Below, in pieces: positions 1 through 58,588 of a stretch of 64,000 nucleotides of DNA (position 1 is the first letter of the stretch; every line of letters begins with the position of its first letter). The stretch is from the NCBI GenBank assembly GCA_037039925.1, contig JAXRKP010000016.1:252001-316000 (forward strand), written 5' to 3'. Under the pieces are notes generated by a model. It saw only the letters and a program-made list of their open reading frames with translations. It was not told where the DNA came from and did no database searches. A program made the translations under genes and the position numbers. The stretch is from Doris montereyensis (lineage: Eukaryota > Mollusca > Gastropoda > Nudibranchia > Dorididae).

Positions 1-1
1 G

Positions 2-106
2 TGTTCAAGATTTAAAGATGAGCTTGACACAATGAAATTTCTTTGTAAGGACTTTTGGAATTTAGTTTACAAAAGGCAAATTGATAATCTCCGTACAAAT
101 CATCAA
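2..106 (+). CDS. TRAPPC6B: TRAPPC6B internal exon (cut by window start)
   Basis: Open from the window edge in the frame that gives CSRFKDELDTMKFLCKDFW, then the IDNLRTNHQ block, and ends at the donor GTAAGA in phase 0. The true acceptor lies upstream of the window. Confidence 0.9.
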
Positions 107-2822
107 GTAAGACTTCCTGGATCCATTTTGGAAATGCATGTTTTGATAAATGTTTGATTGTTGATATACATATGTTGTTTTGAAAATTTTTATGTGAACC
201 TTCTTTCATTAATATTCAAATCAGATTTTTAAAGTTCCATCTCTTAATTTTAGAGATCGGTAGGATCAGGACATTATTTTTCTTTCCGTTTAGGACATGG
301 TTTGATGATATTGTGGTTAGAAACATGGAGAAATTATAAAAATCTGTATTTAAATCCAAAGTTGTTAAGATTAATTGCTACTTAATTACTACATAAAGAC
401 AAGAAGTTAACGTTAACCCTCAGGAGAGAAGTTCATGTCTCCTTCAGTGAGTTGTAGACTTAATTAATCGTGTGCCATTCTTGTCTCAACATAATTAAAA
501 GTAAAGTAAGGTTGATTTATTATCTCGTTTTAAAAACAATTACTTGTCCAATTACTTATAGACATTAAGGGGAAATAAAATCATTACAAGGAATCTTACA
601 CATGCATGCACAATTCTAAGATTTCCCGGAGAGGACAGTGTTTGAATTATACAGTATCTATGGTCTAATGTTCATAACTTTGTTATTTCTCAATCAATTT
701 TGTTGAAATGAAGTTTGTTTTGCATGTTTTGCCTAGTTTTGTCTGAAAATAGTATTGTATTCAACATTTAAATAAAAAAAAAATGGTTTGGACTACCTAC
801 TAAAGGTGGATGGTCAGATTTTCAGACCCAGAAGGTCCTGTGTTCAAATCCTGGTTTCTCCGGGCCTGACATGGTGCATGACATCCTTGGGAAAAGCACT
901 TACCACATTTTTAACCCTAAACCTCCCAGGTTCAAATGGGAGGAAGCTATTGCTTTGAGGTAAAGCCTACAGTTTACCAGCATCTTGCTTGTGGTCCACA
1001 AAGTGATTGTGCAACATCGGCTCAGCTTACTTAGTGCTATAGAAACCATGAGGCGCGCAGTTAGCTTGGTTGGTAGTGCATCCTCTTTTAATGGTGAGGC
1101 AAACGATGCCAACACAGAGGTCGCAGGTTTGATTCTATTGATACTCAACACTTTTCCTCTGTATTTGTCATAATAGCAAAACTAAGTACCGGTATTAGGC
1201 TAGCCACCAATAGATCTTATGACTTATAAAGTATTACAATATCTATTCGTCATTCATCATTAATGATGAATAGTTTTTCTTGTCCTTGTTCATGCAGGGG
1301 CTTTAATATCGTTTCTTGTCCTTGTTCATACAGGGGCTTTAATATCATTATCATTTCATGTTCTTGTTCATCACTTATAGAGAAACCATGCAAGCTCCAT
1401 GTAATCGTAACTTTAGCCATACAAAACTAAAGAAATTCTTTTTATCATATGCATGCCTGTGAGGGTCATAGTATTGTGGGGTAGCCGTCCTGTTAAAGAA
1501 GTTATCTCCTTTCAAAGGATCTGACACGGACAATGAGGCGTTTAGCTCCTACTGCCAATCTGTGTCCCATGATGCATTGCGTGCTTTCCCAGATCGGTGG
1601 TAACTCTTTTGTATGGCTGTTTTTTACTATTGCTATTCATTGTATAGTGACAGCAGAAGACGCTGACTTTAACACTTAAATGTCATATATCTAAACATGT
1701 AAATCAACATATATGACTTGATTTATGTGGATACGCATCATAAAATTGTGGGAAAATAGTTACTATGGCATCTTGGACATCCTGTGCGTGTTATTTCACG
1801 GCTTATTCTTGCCAGTGCCAGCCGAGAGAGCAGAACTTATTAAGAGTGCTTGCATTTTCACCCTTTCAAACTTATGAAATCTAGATTGCTCAAGTCTGAC
1901 TATCTTGTGTTGCCATAGAATCTAATTAACAATTGAGATTTGTACATCACTCTTGTACTCTTGTAAATAAATATGTTGTATCTCTGTGTCTAGATCTATT
2001 TATGTTAGGTTCTAGTTCTGTATGATGTTCTGCTGTCCAATGAACGAGTCAAAAAAATAGGACGGAAAAAAAAGAACACATTTGAACTTGCAGTAAGGTT
2101 GAGACATTTAATAATTTGTTAGAGAATTTAAGAATTGAAAACAAACTTCACAAATCTAAATATTCTACTAAATTTCAATTTATGAATATGGATCAAAATG
2201 TAAAACTATAGGGGCGTTTAGCTCTTTTCAGGTATTCCCAATTAGATCTCCAAGAGTGGCTGTGGTAGCACTTTCGCGTAGCCACATTTCCTCAATGCAA
2301 AATCCTATAATACCTTCACATAGAATGTGAGACTGTGCATCAATGTAACTGTAACTCAATGCAAACAAAGAAAATAGATAATATATTAATCTTGTTAAGC
2401 GCCAGTCAATAAGTTATAAAAATAGCAACATGTAGAATGTTATGTACTACTAGTACTACTCTATCATTTCTAGTTTTTGTTATTGTCATTGCTGGAAGTC
2501 ATCCTGTTCCTTCTCCTTCTTCTTGTCTTATTATTATAATAATCATCACCACAAATGATAGCATTATTATTTATAGTATTAGAATGATTATTAACAATAG
2601 TATAAATGGTAGCAGTAGTCATACTGCTTTTGTAATAACATTATTATTTATGAATAATGCCCTCGTATTTTACTATAATTAAATAAGGGCTTCAGGCTCC
2701 ACACAAAAGAGTTACCACCGATCTGTTTCTGAAACAAGGGCAGATAATTTTGCGTGCTAAATCTCCTATTATGCAAGAAGAAAAGGTTGTCATGGATTTC
2801 TTTCTTGATATTAACTATAAAA

Positions 2823-2862
<40 letters not shown>

Positions 2863-4869
2863 CGTAAGAAGAGAAAAACAAGTATTGAATTATTTTTGTT
2901 TTATTTTCCCAAGGGAGTGTATGTTCTACAAGATAACAAATTCAAGTTTCTTATGCAGATGTCCACTGGTAAACAATATATGGAGTCTGCTCCGAAGGTT
3001 GGTGATCTTTTCATTTCTAATAAAATCCTTAATACTACAGTGCTGAAATATGGAATCGCATTTAACATGTAAAGAATTTTATGACATTCGAGTCTCATAT
3101 AATAATGCGCAATAAGAATGTTTTCTTCTTCTGCAAAGTGAAGCTTGATGTAATAGTATCAGAAATACGACAAGAGAAAATAGTATAGCCAGATACACAT
3201 TTGTATCATGGGTACTCCTAAAGAACTGATGTCCCAATGACACAAGCAATGGTTGGCCAGATAGGAATACCATCGTCAAATTCTTTAATGGGAATGAAGT
3301 AGTGCAAATAAGGTGGGTTCGGGGGGGGGGGGGATTTCCCTGATTATGTGAAAACTTAGTGGGGGGGGGTTCAGGGGGTCACTCCTCTGAATAAGAATCA
3401 TAAGAAATATCTCTCATCTCTGTGGACTTAGCTGACAGAGCACCAAAAGTACTGAAGAGAGATACACTAATACTAATACACAATAAAATACCTATACCTG
3501 ATTGTCAATAGTATTTAGCATAATGTATTTAATCGACCTAGCCAGTTCTTCAGTCGCATTCACTTTCATAAGACAAATGTAAGCAAACAGGACATCAATT
3601 CTTTAGGAGTGCCTATATCATGCTTTTTCATTATTTTATTTAAGAAATAAGTTTATCATTCATTTTTTCATTTCGTTTTTGAAGGACCTTCTGCCTTTCC
3701 GTGTTTGTAAAACGATTGTAAAAAGCTAATAAATTTGTAATTACTGTTGTTATGCTTTCAGTATTTAGCCCTTCCCTGTGGCATGATCAGAGGAGCGTTA
3801 TCCAACTTAGGCGTAAACTGCATTGTCACAGCTGAAGTTAGTGCAATGCCAGCCTGTGAGTATTTTTAAAACATTTTGATACTTGCTAAACATTATGATG
3901 TACATTTGGCTCTTGACGACAGTGAGGGCGTAAAAGTATTTCTACTTAAATACATAGTCATATGTGGCGTAGTGGCTGAGTGGTTAGGCTGCCAGACTTG
4001 GTATCATGAGGTCCCGGGTTAGAATCCTAGCAAGTGTAGGTCTGACATTGTGTTTCTTGGGAAAGACGCTTAAGATGCATTTTGTCCACTGGACCCAGGT
4101 GAAAATGGGTAAAAGCACTATCTTGGGAATGAAAACCTGCATCAGACTAGCGTCCCGATTAACGCTATAGAAACCAAAATAAGCTACAGTCCTTTGGTGC
4201 TTAGAAATTCTCCATACTATAAGTTGAAAATTTGAATTTGTGCTGAGGAAGGACCTCCATTGAATGTACTGATTTCCCCAATGAGATATCAAAATATACC
4301 TGTGACTGAAAGTGGTGGCATCATATACATTTTTTTTTAAACCGAGCTTCTGAAAAATAAAAATCAATTATGCTAAATACAATATTTTAGTTAGAGAATG
4401 GTTTATGATTATTTAAGTACCCCTTCCCTCCCCCACCTGGACAAGTTTACGAACATCTACAGGAAATAATTGTTTGAATGTGTTATTGCAGATTTTTGGT
4501 GAGTATTCAGGTAGACAAGAATTGAAATCTCAATATTTTTCTCATTGATGAATATAGACACAAAATAATTTATATATATCTTTCTCATGTAGTGATTTGT
4601 TTTTTTGTTGGGTTTTTTTTTACTTTTCAATTTGTTTTATTTAGAGCGTTAAACGGTAAAGCCAATTTTGTTACAAATTACAATGACCTGTATCCTTTTT
4701 ATTTAATACATCCCAAAATGTAATGTTAATGAAAGCTGAAAGTGAGGTAACAGAAAAGTCTTTTTTAAATCTTGCGATGATTGCAAGAGTTGTTTTGTAT
4801 TTACTAACACTGGTTTTCGTTATTTGTTCCCTTGCAGGTAAATTTCAAATTCAGATCCAGAGAACTTAA
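2..4869 (+). CDS. TRAPPC6B: TRAPPC6B, 3' part (four coding exons, 5' end outside window)
   Basis: Trafficking protein particle complex subunit 6B (Trs33 family), a core TRAPP subunit that helps tether vesicles in ER-Golgi traffic and supports Rab1/Ypt1 exchange (family knowledge). Four exons join in phase: 2-106, 2914-2997, 3762-3855 and 4838-4869. The peptide contains FKDELDTMKFLCKDFW, IDNLRTNHQ, MSTGKQYMESAPK, YLALPCGMIRGALSNLG and ends CKFQIQIQRT-stop, the typical C-terminal half of TRAPPC6. The TAEVS-MPACKFQ ending is closer to 6B than to 6A. Introns start GTAAGA, GTTGGT and GTGAGT and end in AG. No frame break is seen. The N-terminal exons are missing because the window begins inside an exon. 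The gene runs convergently towards the PARP gene. Confidence 0.93.
790..1050 (+). mobile_element. SINE family A copy (diverged)
   Basis: Contains GTTCAAATCC (B-box-like) and the family modules 'gggaaa..cac', 'caaatgggag' and 'gctatagaaacca', in the same order as the copy at 16412-16680. Confidence 0.5.
2824..2862. repeat. AT microsatellite
   Basis: AT units broken once by GT; inside a TRAPPC6B intron, 50 bases before an exon. Confidence 0.95.
2914..2997 (+). CDS. TRAPPC6B: TRAPPC6B exon
   Basis: Acceptor TTTTCCCAAG, then 28 codons beginning GVYVLQDNKFKFLMQ and ending SAPK, donor GTTGGT (weak). Phase 0 at both ends, matching the neighbouring exons. Confidence 0.9.
3762..3855 (+). CDS. TRAPPC6B: TRAPPC6B exon
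   Basis: Acceptor TATGCTTTCAG, 31 codons plus one base, donor GTGAGT. Encodes YLALPCGMIRGALSNLG and the TAEVSAMPA block, the most conserved TRAPPC6 segment. Confidence 0.95.
3963..4205 (+). mobile_element. SINE family A copy (tRNA-like head)
   Basis: Head TAGTGGCTGAGTGGTTAGGC and GGTCCCGGGTTAGAATCC resemble A and B boxes of a tRNA; the body has 'gggaaagacgctta', 'aaaatgggta' and 'gctatagaaacca'. Lies in the last TRAPPC6B intron. Confidence 0.75.
4838..4869 (+). CDS. TRAPPC6B: TRAPPC6B last coding exon
   Basis: Acceptor CCCTTGCAG; the split codon plus KFQIQIQRT and TAA at 4867-4869 completes the family C-terminus. Confidence 0.92.
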
Positions 4870-5706
4870 GGCCCGAAGCCTGTAGGAATGAATGAGACAA
4901 CTGATCGTGATAATGAGCAATTGTAATGTCATATTACCTATACTTATAATTCTCCTTCATTCTTTTCTCACTCCTGCTGTAAACAATTTGTCACGAGATC
5001 TACAGATGAGGCTTGCAGTTGTTTTAAGTTTTAAAAACTTATCAACAAGTTCAGTTCAGAATGGCATATTTTTGTAGCATTTATAAGATATGTAGTATTA
5101 TACTTTCCCTGTTCTCTAAGTTGTAGTAACTTTTTTGTGGCATCTTCTTCTAAAGGCCATGGTTCTTTAAGAGTTGTTTAGTTGATTTGTATACAAGTAA
5201 GTTGGACACTATTCTGTTGTCTTGCATGTCCATTTAATGTTTACTCTTATATTATTGGTTTTGACACACATTGTTTAGAGAAGAAATCTGCATATGAAAC
5301 AGTCTGAGTCATATTATTTGAACAATCACTTACTGACTTAAGTTGACATTAGAAGCAATTATGGAGCCCTTCTTAAAATAACGTGTTTTTCAATAGCAAA
5401 TTTAATATGACATCAGCGCATCTTTTTTTCTGATTTTCGGACTATTCATATTAACCAAACATAATGCCCACAACTTGCTGCAAGAAATGTATGCAGTTTT
5501 ACCCATAAAATGTTAAGAGAAGAAATTCAGATAGATCAACAAACCCATTTAAAAGTAGTCGTGTATTTTGTCATGAAAAATTACCCTTGTGCTCTTTATT
5601 TACATTCCATGTCATTGACATTTTTATATACCCGTTATATGTTAGACACATAAATACGAATAACAAAGGAGAATAGATCTAGCATTTATCTAAAAATAAC
5701 ATTTGA

Positions 5707-5712
5707 AATAAA
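5707..5712 (+). promoter_or_regulatory. Candidate poly(A) signal of TRAPPC6B
   Basis: AATAAA about 840 bases after the stop, followed by a T-rich stretch. Position and context suit a 3' end; other AATAAA motifs exist further on (for example near 8396), so the choice is tentative. Confidence 0.35.
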
Positions 5713-6399
5713 ACTGCATTCTCTTTTCTTTTGTTATTGAATTTGATGGATTCCTTCAGAATTAACTCAAATCGGTCAAACATTTAAATAATGTTTGATC
5801 ATTTTTTTATTATACTTATCTTGATTTTATCTTATGTCTCGTTTCACTTGAGTGGATGCTGGACAAGGTGCTGCTGTCTGGGCCTATTTCTTTCCTTTCA
5901 CTCCTTTAGTCACCTTGAGATCACCGCATGCGGTGGACATGAATCATTTTCAATCAAACAAACAATTAGATTTGAAGAAATGTGGCTCACTGGTTGTTAG
6001 CTATTAATGTTAAGCGATAACATCCCAACTGCCGAGCCAATCTGTAATGTGGGGTCGTGACCTGTAGACTGTTGGCTGTTGAGGTTGATATAGGTGTGGT
6101 CACATATAGTAATAATAGTAATAGTAGAGCATTTTTATAGTGCCTTTCACCGAAACCTCAAGGCGCTTTACAATACAAGTTGAAATATACTTAAAACAGA
6201 TACATTCAAATTTCAATGGTGCATTCCATGTACACTCATACTAATAATAATAAGGCATTATTAAAATTGGGTATTGTATACATTTCAATTGAATCATTTA
6301 CAGAAGATATTTCCTAAAAAGAAATGTTTTTAGTAGTTCTGTTCATTTTCTACATTAACCATCAGGTTATTGATGATGATAGGGATAGATAGGCAGTAA

Positions 6400-6680
6400 T
6401 GTCAATGGCCTAGTGAGGTTCTGTATTTGTATCCCTGGCAATCAAAGCAACCCTTGATCTGACGTGTTCTTTGGGAAATACATTTCTTCCTAATTAACAG
6501 TAACACTCTTTGTATTTTCCCACTTGACCCAAATGCAAATGGGTACCAGCACTTGCTGGGAAATGAAAGACTGACTGGTGTCCTGTCCAGAAGTCAATAC
6601 TTTATTACCTATGCCGCTTTATCATGCTATAGAAACTAGATAAGCTCAAGGGCCGTAATGACCTTGAAGGAAATAACTTT
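6400..6680 (+). mobile_element. SINE family A copy
   Basis: Diverged head; body modules 'tgggaaatac', 'caaatgggtaccagcacttg', 'gctatagaaac' and tail 'ccgtaatgaccttgaaggaa' match other copies. Confidence 0.6.
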
Positions 6681-6795
6681 ATTTACATAAGGAGCCTCTC
6701 AAGTCCTTTTACCTACTTATGTCACTAGTACTAGTATAGTAGTACTAGCATTATTAGTAGAGGAGTTTACTTAAGGATACATTACTCAAATAAGC

Positions 6796-7060
6796 ACCGG
6801 TAGCTCAGTTCGTAGAGTATCTGGCTACCACCCAGGTGGCCCAAGTTTGATTTTCAGTCCAGGCAAGTTTTTATGGCCCTCCTGTTGACCCAGCAGCAAA
6901 ATGAGTAGCTAGGTCTATTTGGACTTGGCAAAAGTAAAAGGCAGCGCTGAATGTAATGGCAAACTACCACAATACGCCAAATGCCTAGAAAAATCAGGAC
7001 CCTTCTCCTGATTACTGTATGCTCAATTCTGAGTATGGGATTGGGACTTACTTTACTTTA
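6796..7060 (+). mobile_element. SINE family B copy
   Basis: tRNA-like head CCGGTAGCTCAGTTCGTAGA with B-box-like CCAAGTTTGATTTTC, central segment around ATGGCAAACTACCACAATAC, and 3' tail of TTTACTTTA units. Nearly the same design at 23569-23845. Confidence 0.75.
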
Positions 7061-10000
7061 TATGCAAACGGAGTACAATAGGTTTTCCATCATTTCAATT
7101 TTACTTTCATTTTCGCCAAGGCAAACTTGACTTGAGAAGGCTGAATGTCTTCAGTGTAGAGATAAACGCATCTTTGATTTGCTTTTTCTTTTTGTAAACA
7201 CGCATGTGAATTATACTTGTGCAATCATCGTTCTTTAATGTTTTTATGTAATTATTAATTTGTTACAGGAAATGGTCTGTTCAATGTGTGGTTGTTAATG
7301 TGAGGGGGAAATGTATGTAACAACAATTAATAGAGCCTCTCTTTAAACATATATAAATAATAAAATAGTATTAATATTGTATACAAAAACTTATTTATTT
7401 CTATCCATATCCTTCTGCATACCTAATGTTTTCAAAATCTTCTGGCAGTGACTGAGTGAGGTTGTTAACCCCTTTGCCAGGGGCTCGGAAATTTGACAGG
7501 CTAGTCTGTGCATGCTACTGCTACACATGCCATTGCTGTGGCCAGAAAATTTTCAGGCTCTGGTCAGTCTGCGACATGCATGCTTTTTCTATAACTATAT
7601 GCCATGTTCCAGTAGAATTCCCGAGCTTATGTTTCAATAGGTTCGTTGATATGTCTAAGGGGAATGACTGCCTAACCACTTGCATTTTTTTATTGTTTGA
7701 AATACATCCCTTCAGAAGGTAAGCCGTCAATTTCTCCATGGCGCTGCTGTGTGTTAGGTTTCCCGAGCAGCGAAGAGGTTAAGGCAATATATCAGGGGGG
7801 ACATCTTGGGGATTTTTGATTTAACAATCATTATGTATTCAAAAGTATAAATAAAAAATCTTTGTGGGATTATTTCCTCATGTCATTTCAATTTCTTTGA
7901 TGTTGAGTTGAAAGTAATGAATTCAGTTTTCACTTGTTGAAGAAGTCAGCAAATATTTTGTATTAACTGTTAGTCAGCACTCAGTTAACCGCAACAATCA
8001 ATTCCAGCAATTTTGGCATTTTAAATTGTTGTACAGGACCATTGCAGCTTTCCTCTCGTCACCCCCCCACCCCCAATTTCACTTGAAGAAAGAAGAGAGA
8101 TGCATCTTCCTAGACAAAGTTTTAATTTATTTCATTGTCGAATGTCATCCCTTTGAATTTGACCATGGCATTAAGAAATCATGAATATTGTACAGTTGAT
8201 ATTTTTGTGCGATTGTGTATATCATTCAATGTTTAAAAAATAATCCATAGATCAGTGATTAGTGAGTTACAGTGATTGGTGAGTTCTTTATAATTTATTG
8301 TCAAATGTCATAAGAAACTTGAAGTTGAAGTGTGACTGAAGTGAGAGTTTGACTGCAAGTACAAGTAAAATGGCCATGATTTTTAAAACATTGATGAATA
8401 AAGCTCTGACATATATTAATATGAATATATTTTACGCTTTTGCCTTTTTCCTCATTCATTATTCATACCGTGTGTTTTTTAATTTAATCTTTATCATGTG
8501 TGTATCATTTAATTTTAGTGAATGGAATCACCAAAAAGGCTATTAGATTCATTGTTATTTACTTTTAGTTTTAGGCTATACACGCAGTAGCTTCGCATTC
8601 ACTATGTTTACTCTCAATTTGCGTTGTAGAAGTCGCAACGGGAGCACTAGGATATAATCCCTGGTCCACATAGGAAGGAGTGGCACCAATCCACTCCCCT
8701 GACTTCCATTCCATGGCCACCTTGTGAGCATTTTTATTTTAGTGCAGCACTTAATAAATCATTCCCTTTCTTTTGCTCATTGAATCCACTTGAAATGATG
8801 AGATTTGAAAACAACTCACTCAGTGATACGAGTACAGTAGTGGTATTGGAAGGCCACAATCCCAACATTTTTGGTGTAAATGTTATACAAATTTATTCGA
8901 TTTCACATTTGAATTCTGTGACACAATTTGCCACTGGGTGCAAAGAATTCCCAATTTTAAGCCTAACTTTGAAACCTTTTCTTCTTTTTTTAATTTTCCA
9001 TTTAGAGCTGTAGATAATAACTGTACACTGTAGTGTAACTGTAAGGCCTACAGTTTTAAATATGAGTATGAGGTCATTGGTCACCTGTGGATCTTATATT
9101 AAATAGGAGGCTGATTACAAATTCTACTCCTGAGATTTAAAGGGGAAAAAATGGCATAAAGTATAAAGAAATATCTTTTCTCACCCTGGTTCATTAGGTT
9201 GGATGTGGACTAGCTCTGTTGCCCTTTGGCTAACTAAATGTATTGACCATCTAGGAGCTCATGTGGTCTTTAATTTTGAGTAAGATATTAGCCTAACAAG
9301 TTAAAGAACTCATTGTTAGTTAATAAGTAAGTACTGGTAGTAAAACTAGTATGAAGCAACTATTTACTTTCTTTGCGTTTAATAAGGGCATAGTTTCATT
9401 TTCATTTGGCATTGAAGGATTAATTCCATTATAATAGAGCAAATTTGGAGACGGGAGATGTATACTCATGTAATTCATCTTTTGAAAAGAATCTCACCCA
9501 ATCTTCCTCTGCACAAACTACTTGCTTACGTCATTCACTCACATGTAAACAATGATAGAGGAGAGAAACGAGTGACCTTCATGAAAATGTTTATTTTTGT
9601 GTCTTACGTATGATAAATGGATAAATCTTTCTACGATACAAATACAAAGAAATAGTAGTAGGTACCAAAGTATTACAATGACATGCATTCAGACTGAAAT
9701 AATGAATGCTCACAATAGAGATGAGGGGCATTTTTGGAAGTGGGAAGGATGGCTCATTTATCAAAATTTACTGTGGCATTGTAGAAATATATGCATTTCA
9801 TTTGCTAACGACAATTTGTTTTATTTTGAAAACTGTGATGGAACTGAAGGAATTTGCTATTTGTAATCATTTCTCATTACAATTTACAAAAAATGCGGAA
9901 AAACATTCAACATTCAGAATGTATCACATATCTAGTGATCAAAGTTAACAATGTTAAAGAATTATTACCAAATCAGTTTTTTCAATCAAGGGTAACGATG

Positions 10001-10469
10001 GACAAAATTCCTTTGCAATCATCATGGCCTGCTACATTTAAAATGCTTTGCTCTAATCTACAAATTGTAACCAGATCAGCTTCAACTTGAAAACCCCTTC
10101 TTGAACAATTCAATTTTGGAACCATTCATCACCTTCCTCCACCTCCTTTCCTTAGAATGGGCCTGGATTGTTTGAGTCAAGAAAACATCTGAAACAGCAA
10201 CCATCACATTTACTCAATCTCAGGGTACTGAGAGGTTGGTTATGGAAACTGTTTGTTGTGTAATTTAGGGCCCCAGCAATTTTTGGGTTAGCTTCCCTTG
10301 GATTAATGGCAACCTAGAACAAACTTCCTGTGGCCACTTTAGCGTAAAATCCCAACTCTTTGCCGTAGGGAACTCATCCACACAGCATTATACTCTTGTG
10401 TATAAGCAGATAGAGAAATTATTCCATGTTACAATATCAATGGTGAAGGTCACAAGCATGACAACTCAT

Positions 10470-11265
10470 GTGGTTTTTACATAGGCAAATTATGACAATA
10501 AGTGACAACTCCACGTTTCGTGTATAACCCTTCGTCAGACAACAAATAAGAAATATCTAGAATCTCCAGCATTACCTCCAGAAAATACTTGAGACTTCGA
10601 TAACTTTGATAGCATCAGCTAGTCCTAACTAGCATTTTTTGAAATTTCAGATAAGTTGTTTACTCTCTTCCCTTATTGCATCGATAAATTTGTAATTTAT
10701 ATACATTTCGCACCTTCAGTGTAAATTTTTGCCTTGATTGATACTTCCTTTCATTCACTCTCTATCATTTCTTCTTTCTAGACCCAGTGAGATATAGATC
10801 TAGTCTTATATTTATACTATTTTTTCATTCGTTTCCCATACTCGCACGTCTCTCTCCTTTTCTTTCTTCCCTGCCTTTTTTCTTTCTTTTTCCCTCTCTC
10901 TCTCTCTCTCTCTCGCTCTCCTCACCTTTTATTACTTACTTGTTTTCATGTTTTTGTTTCATTCTAGATCTGAACCTTCCTCTCGCTCATTCTTCACACC
11001 CCCTCTGCTACATTGCTTATCATCATTGACTTTTCTTTCTTTCTTTCTCCTTTATGTTTTTCTTCTCACATCACATTGTGTGATGCCGGAGGTAATACTT
11101 ACTACTTAGATCTAGATTCTAGATATTTCTCGTTTGTTGTCTGACGGAGGGCTATACCCGAAACGTCACGTGTTTGTTGTCTTTATTAGTGGAGTTGTCA
11201 CTTATTGTCATATTTTGCCTTTAACTTCACTTCACTGTGGCTCCTTCGTATTATTGTGGTTTTTA
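10470..11265. mobile_element. Inverted-repeat (fold-back) element
   Basis: The arm at about 10480-10582 recurs inverted at about 11090-11220: shared blocks include TATGACAATAAGTGACAACT, ACGTTTCG, CGTCAGACAACAAA and GAAATATCTAGAATCT. The interior is TC-rich. No transposase ORF; probably a remnant or non-autonomous element of unknown class. Confidence 0.6.
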
Positions 11266-13441
11266 CATAATAATCTTCTCTCCTTTGTGCATAAATATCA
11301 AGTTACAAACGAATGTAAATGCTGAAGTTAAACGACTAATCAAACAGTGTAACTCTGTTAGTAGTGTTAGCCATCACCACCATTTACATCATATTCAAAG
11401 AAACATATACTTGTTCCTTTTCCCCTAAAATGGTTGACTTCAGGGATTGCCACTGTCATCGTTGATATTCAAGATATCAAAATTGTCAGCCCGTGCAAGA
11501 GAAGAATAATGTCAAAAGACATGGCCTCAGGAATGAGTGACCCACTAAGAGAGACCAATTTACGTAAAGCTGCAATACAACGCCTGAATTTTGAGATTTC
11601 AAGCTACAGTGTGTTCATCTATAATATAAACATTATCCATTATTATTTCTTATTATCTGTGCATGTATTTGTCTATGAGCATGGGTGAGAGTAAATATTT
11701 GGGATGTTTTGCAGCGTCTTCACTTGAGTACATACATAAACGCTATGTGAACAAGATTTTAAACATTGTAACTGAGAAGGTATATTGCAGAAATTTCAGT
11801 TTGATTATATCCAAAGGACAAGAAAAGAAGAGGGATTTAGAATGTCAGAATCCACATGATGTCAATTGTAAGACGAGACTTCTTGATATTGATAGCTAAC
11901 ACAATCTTCCAGTCTCTTGCTCTTTTCTTTTTTTTAACCATCTTGAATTTAATTTGAGATTTCATCTTTCCCATGTAGCAAAATCTACATTTTAGATGTA
12001 TAAGAAATATTTCATTCTTCTTCGTTACATTACAAAAAAAAATCTTTTATACAAAATTCATTAACACATCCTCCAATAATTTGACAGTTAACAGCAACTT
12101 CCTATATCAGTCTCTACAGTCAAGGAATGCTCAGTCCTAAAACAACATTAAAAGAAGCATACTTTACCACACTGAAACTATTTACATTAAGAGTAAAAAA
12201 GAAAGTTATCATCTTAACATCAACTTTTCATAACATGTCAACAACAGACGTGTTCTAACATTTACATCAACCAAAAATGAGAGGACTGACAGGGAGAGAA
12301 AAAAAGCAGAATTACAGGGTAACACGAAGCGACCACATGACACAGTAAACTTCTTCTTTTTTTTTTTTTATAGGGAATTAAACAGTTGATGACGCAAGAA
12401 TATATATCATTTCAAAATAACTCTTCCATCAGAATGCCAGGTTGTGAGATGAATTCATTTCTGTCAATACTACGACCATTGTAAAAACAAACATATGTGA
12501 GGTCCAAAAGCAAGCGAGGCGATAACCAGTCAAACGCATCTTGGATTGAAAAATGTTGACTTCAAACGCACATATATGCTTGTAATGAGTATCGCCCATA
12601 CATGAGCAAACGCTGTAAAAAAAAACCATAATCTCTTCATATTGATACAAACATCGACGGTGGTGTGCTAGAATATCATAATATAAAATCCTCCCTGACC
12701 TTCAGAAAGAAATTACCAATATTGAATCGTACAAGACATTTAAAATCAAAATCAATACATTAGTTGCCTTGGAGAAACACTTTTGAAAAGAATAATAGAA
12801 AAAAATTCAACGTAATCAGGTACTGACACCATAAAAGTATTTGTGAATAAAGCATGCAAAAAAAAACCACATGACTACTGAACCAAATTGACAAAAAGGT
12901 GAACATGATATTACATTTTGAGTCTACACAGTCCAGTCTATACACAAAGATGATCGTTTCATCATGAGTGAATGAAAACATACATCAAGAGTTGAACCTG
13001 CCAGCAAAAGTTCCTGTAATTGTAACGTTTAAAACGTTTATGTCTTAACTTTTAAAACATGAAATCAAGTCTTCAAGATATTATATCTCAAAAATACAAC
13101 GATGAAATACACATACAACAAAACTAGCAGATTTGAAGTGAACCAAGTCATATCTGATGACTATTTCAAGAAATGAAAAGGATAAAAAAAATTAAAAAAA
13201 CATTTAAAAAATGTTAAACTTAAGAAAGAAAAAGGCGGCATGGGAAATATGAGCAAAGAAAGGGAACAACAACAACAAAAAGTTAAATGATAGATTGATT
13301 CCTCATAGAAAATAAAAACTTAATTCTCATTTTAAAACAACTGCCATGATGGTCAATACAAAGTCAATGCAACAATGACATAAATGCGTCCCAGTAATTG
13401 TAAAAGAAAAAAGTTCAACAAAAAGCCCAATCCTGGTCAGC

Positions 13442-58588
<45,147 letters not shown>

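Larger units (their letters stand above)
107..2913. other. TRAPPC6B intron
   Basis: No exon recognised. It holds a SINE-like copy near 790-1050, a short direct duplication near 1275-1345 and an AT microsatellite near 2824-2862. A stretch of about 25 bases near 1591-1616 recurs inverted near 2703-2728; its origin is unknown. Confidence 0.6.
4870..13441. other. Convergent intergenic region and 3' UTRs
   Basis: Tail-to-tail interval between TRAPPC6B (+) and the PARP gene (-). I find no conserved exon. Recognisable content: SINE copies at 6400-6680 and 6796-7060, a short SINE-like core near 6115-6180, a TC-rich tract near 10880-10918 and the inverted-repeat element at 10470-11265. The PARP 3' UTR should run below 13442, but I cannot fix its poly(A) site. 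ORFs here look random and AT-rich. Confidence 0.6.
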
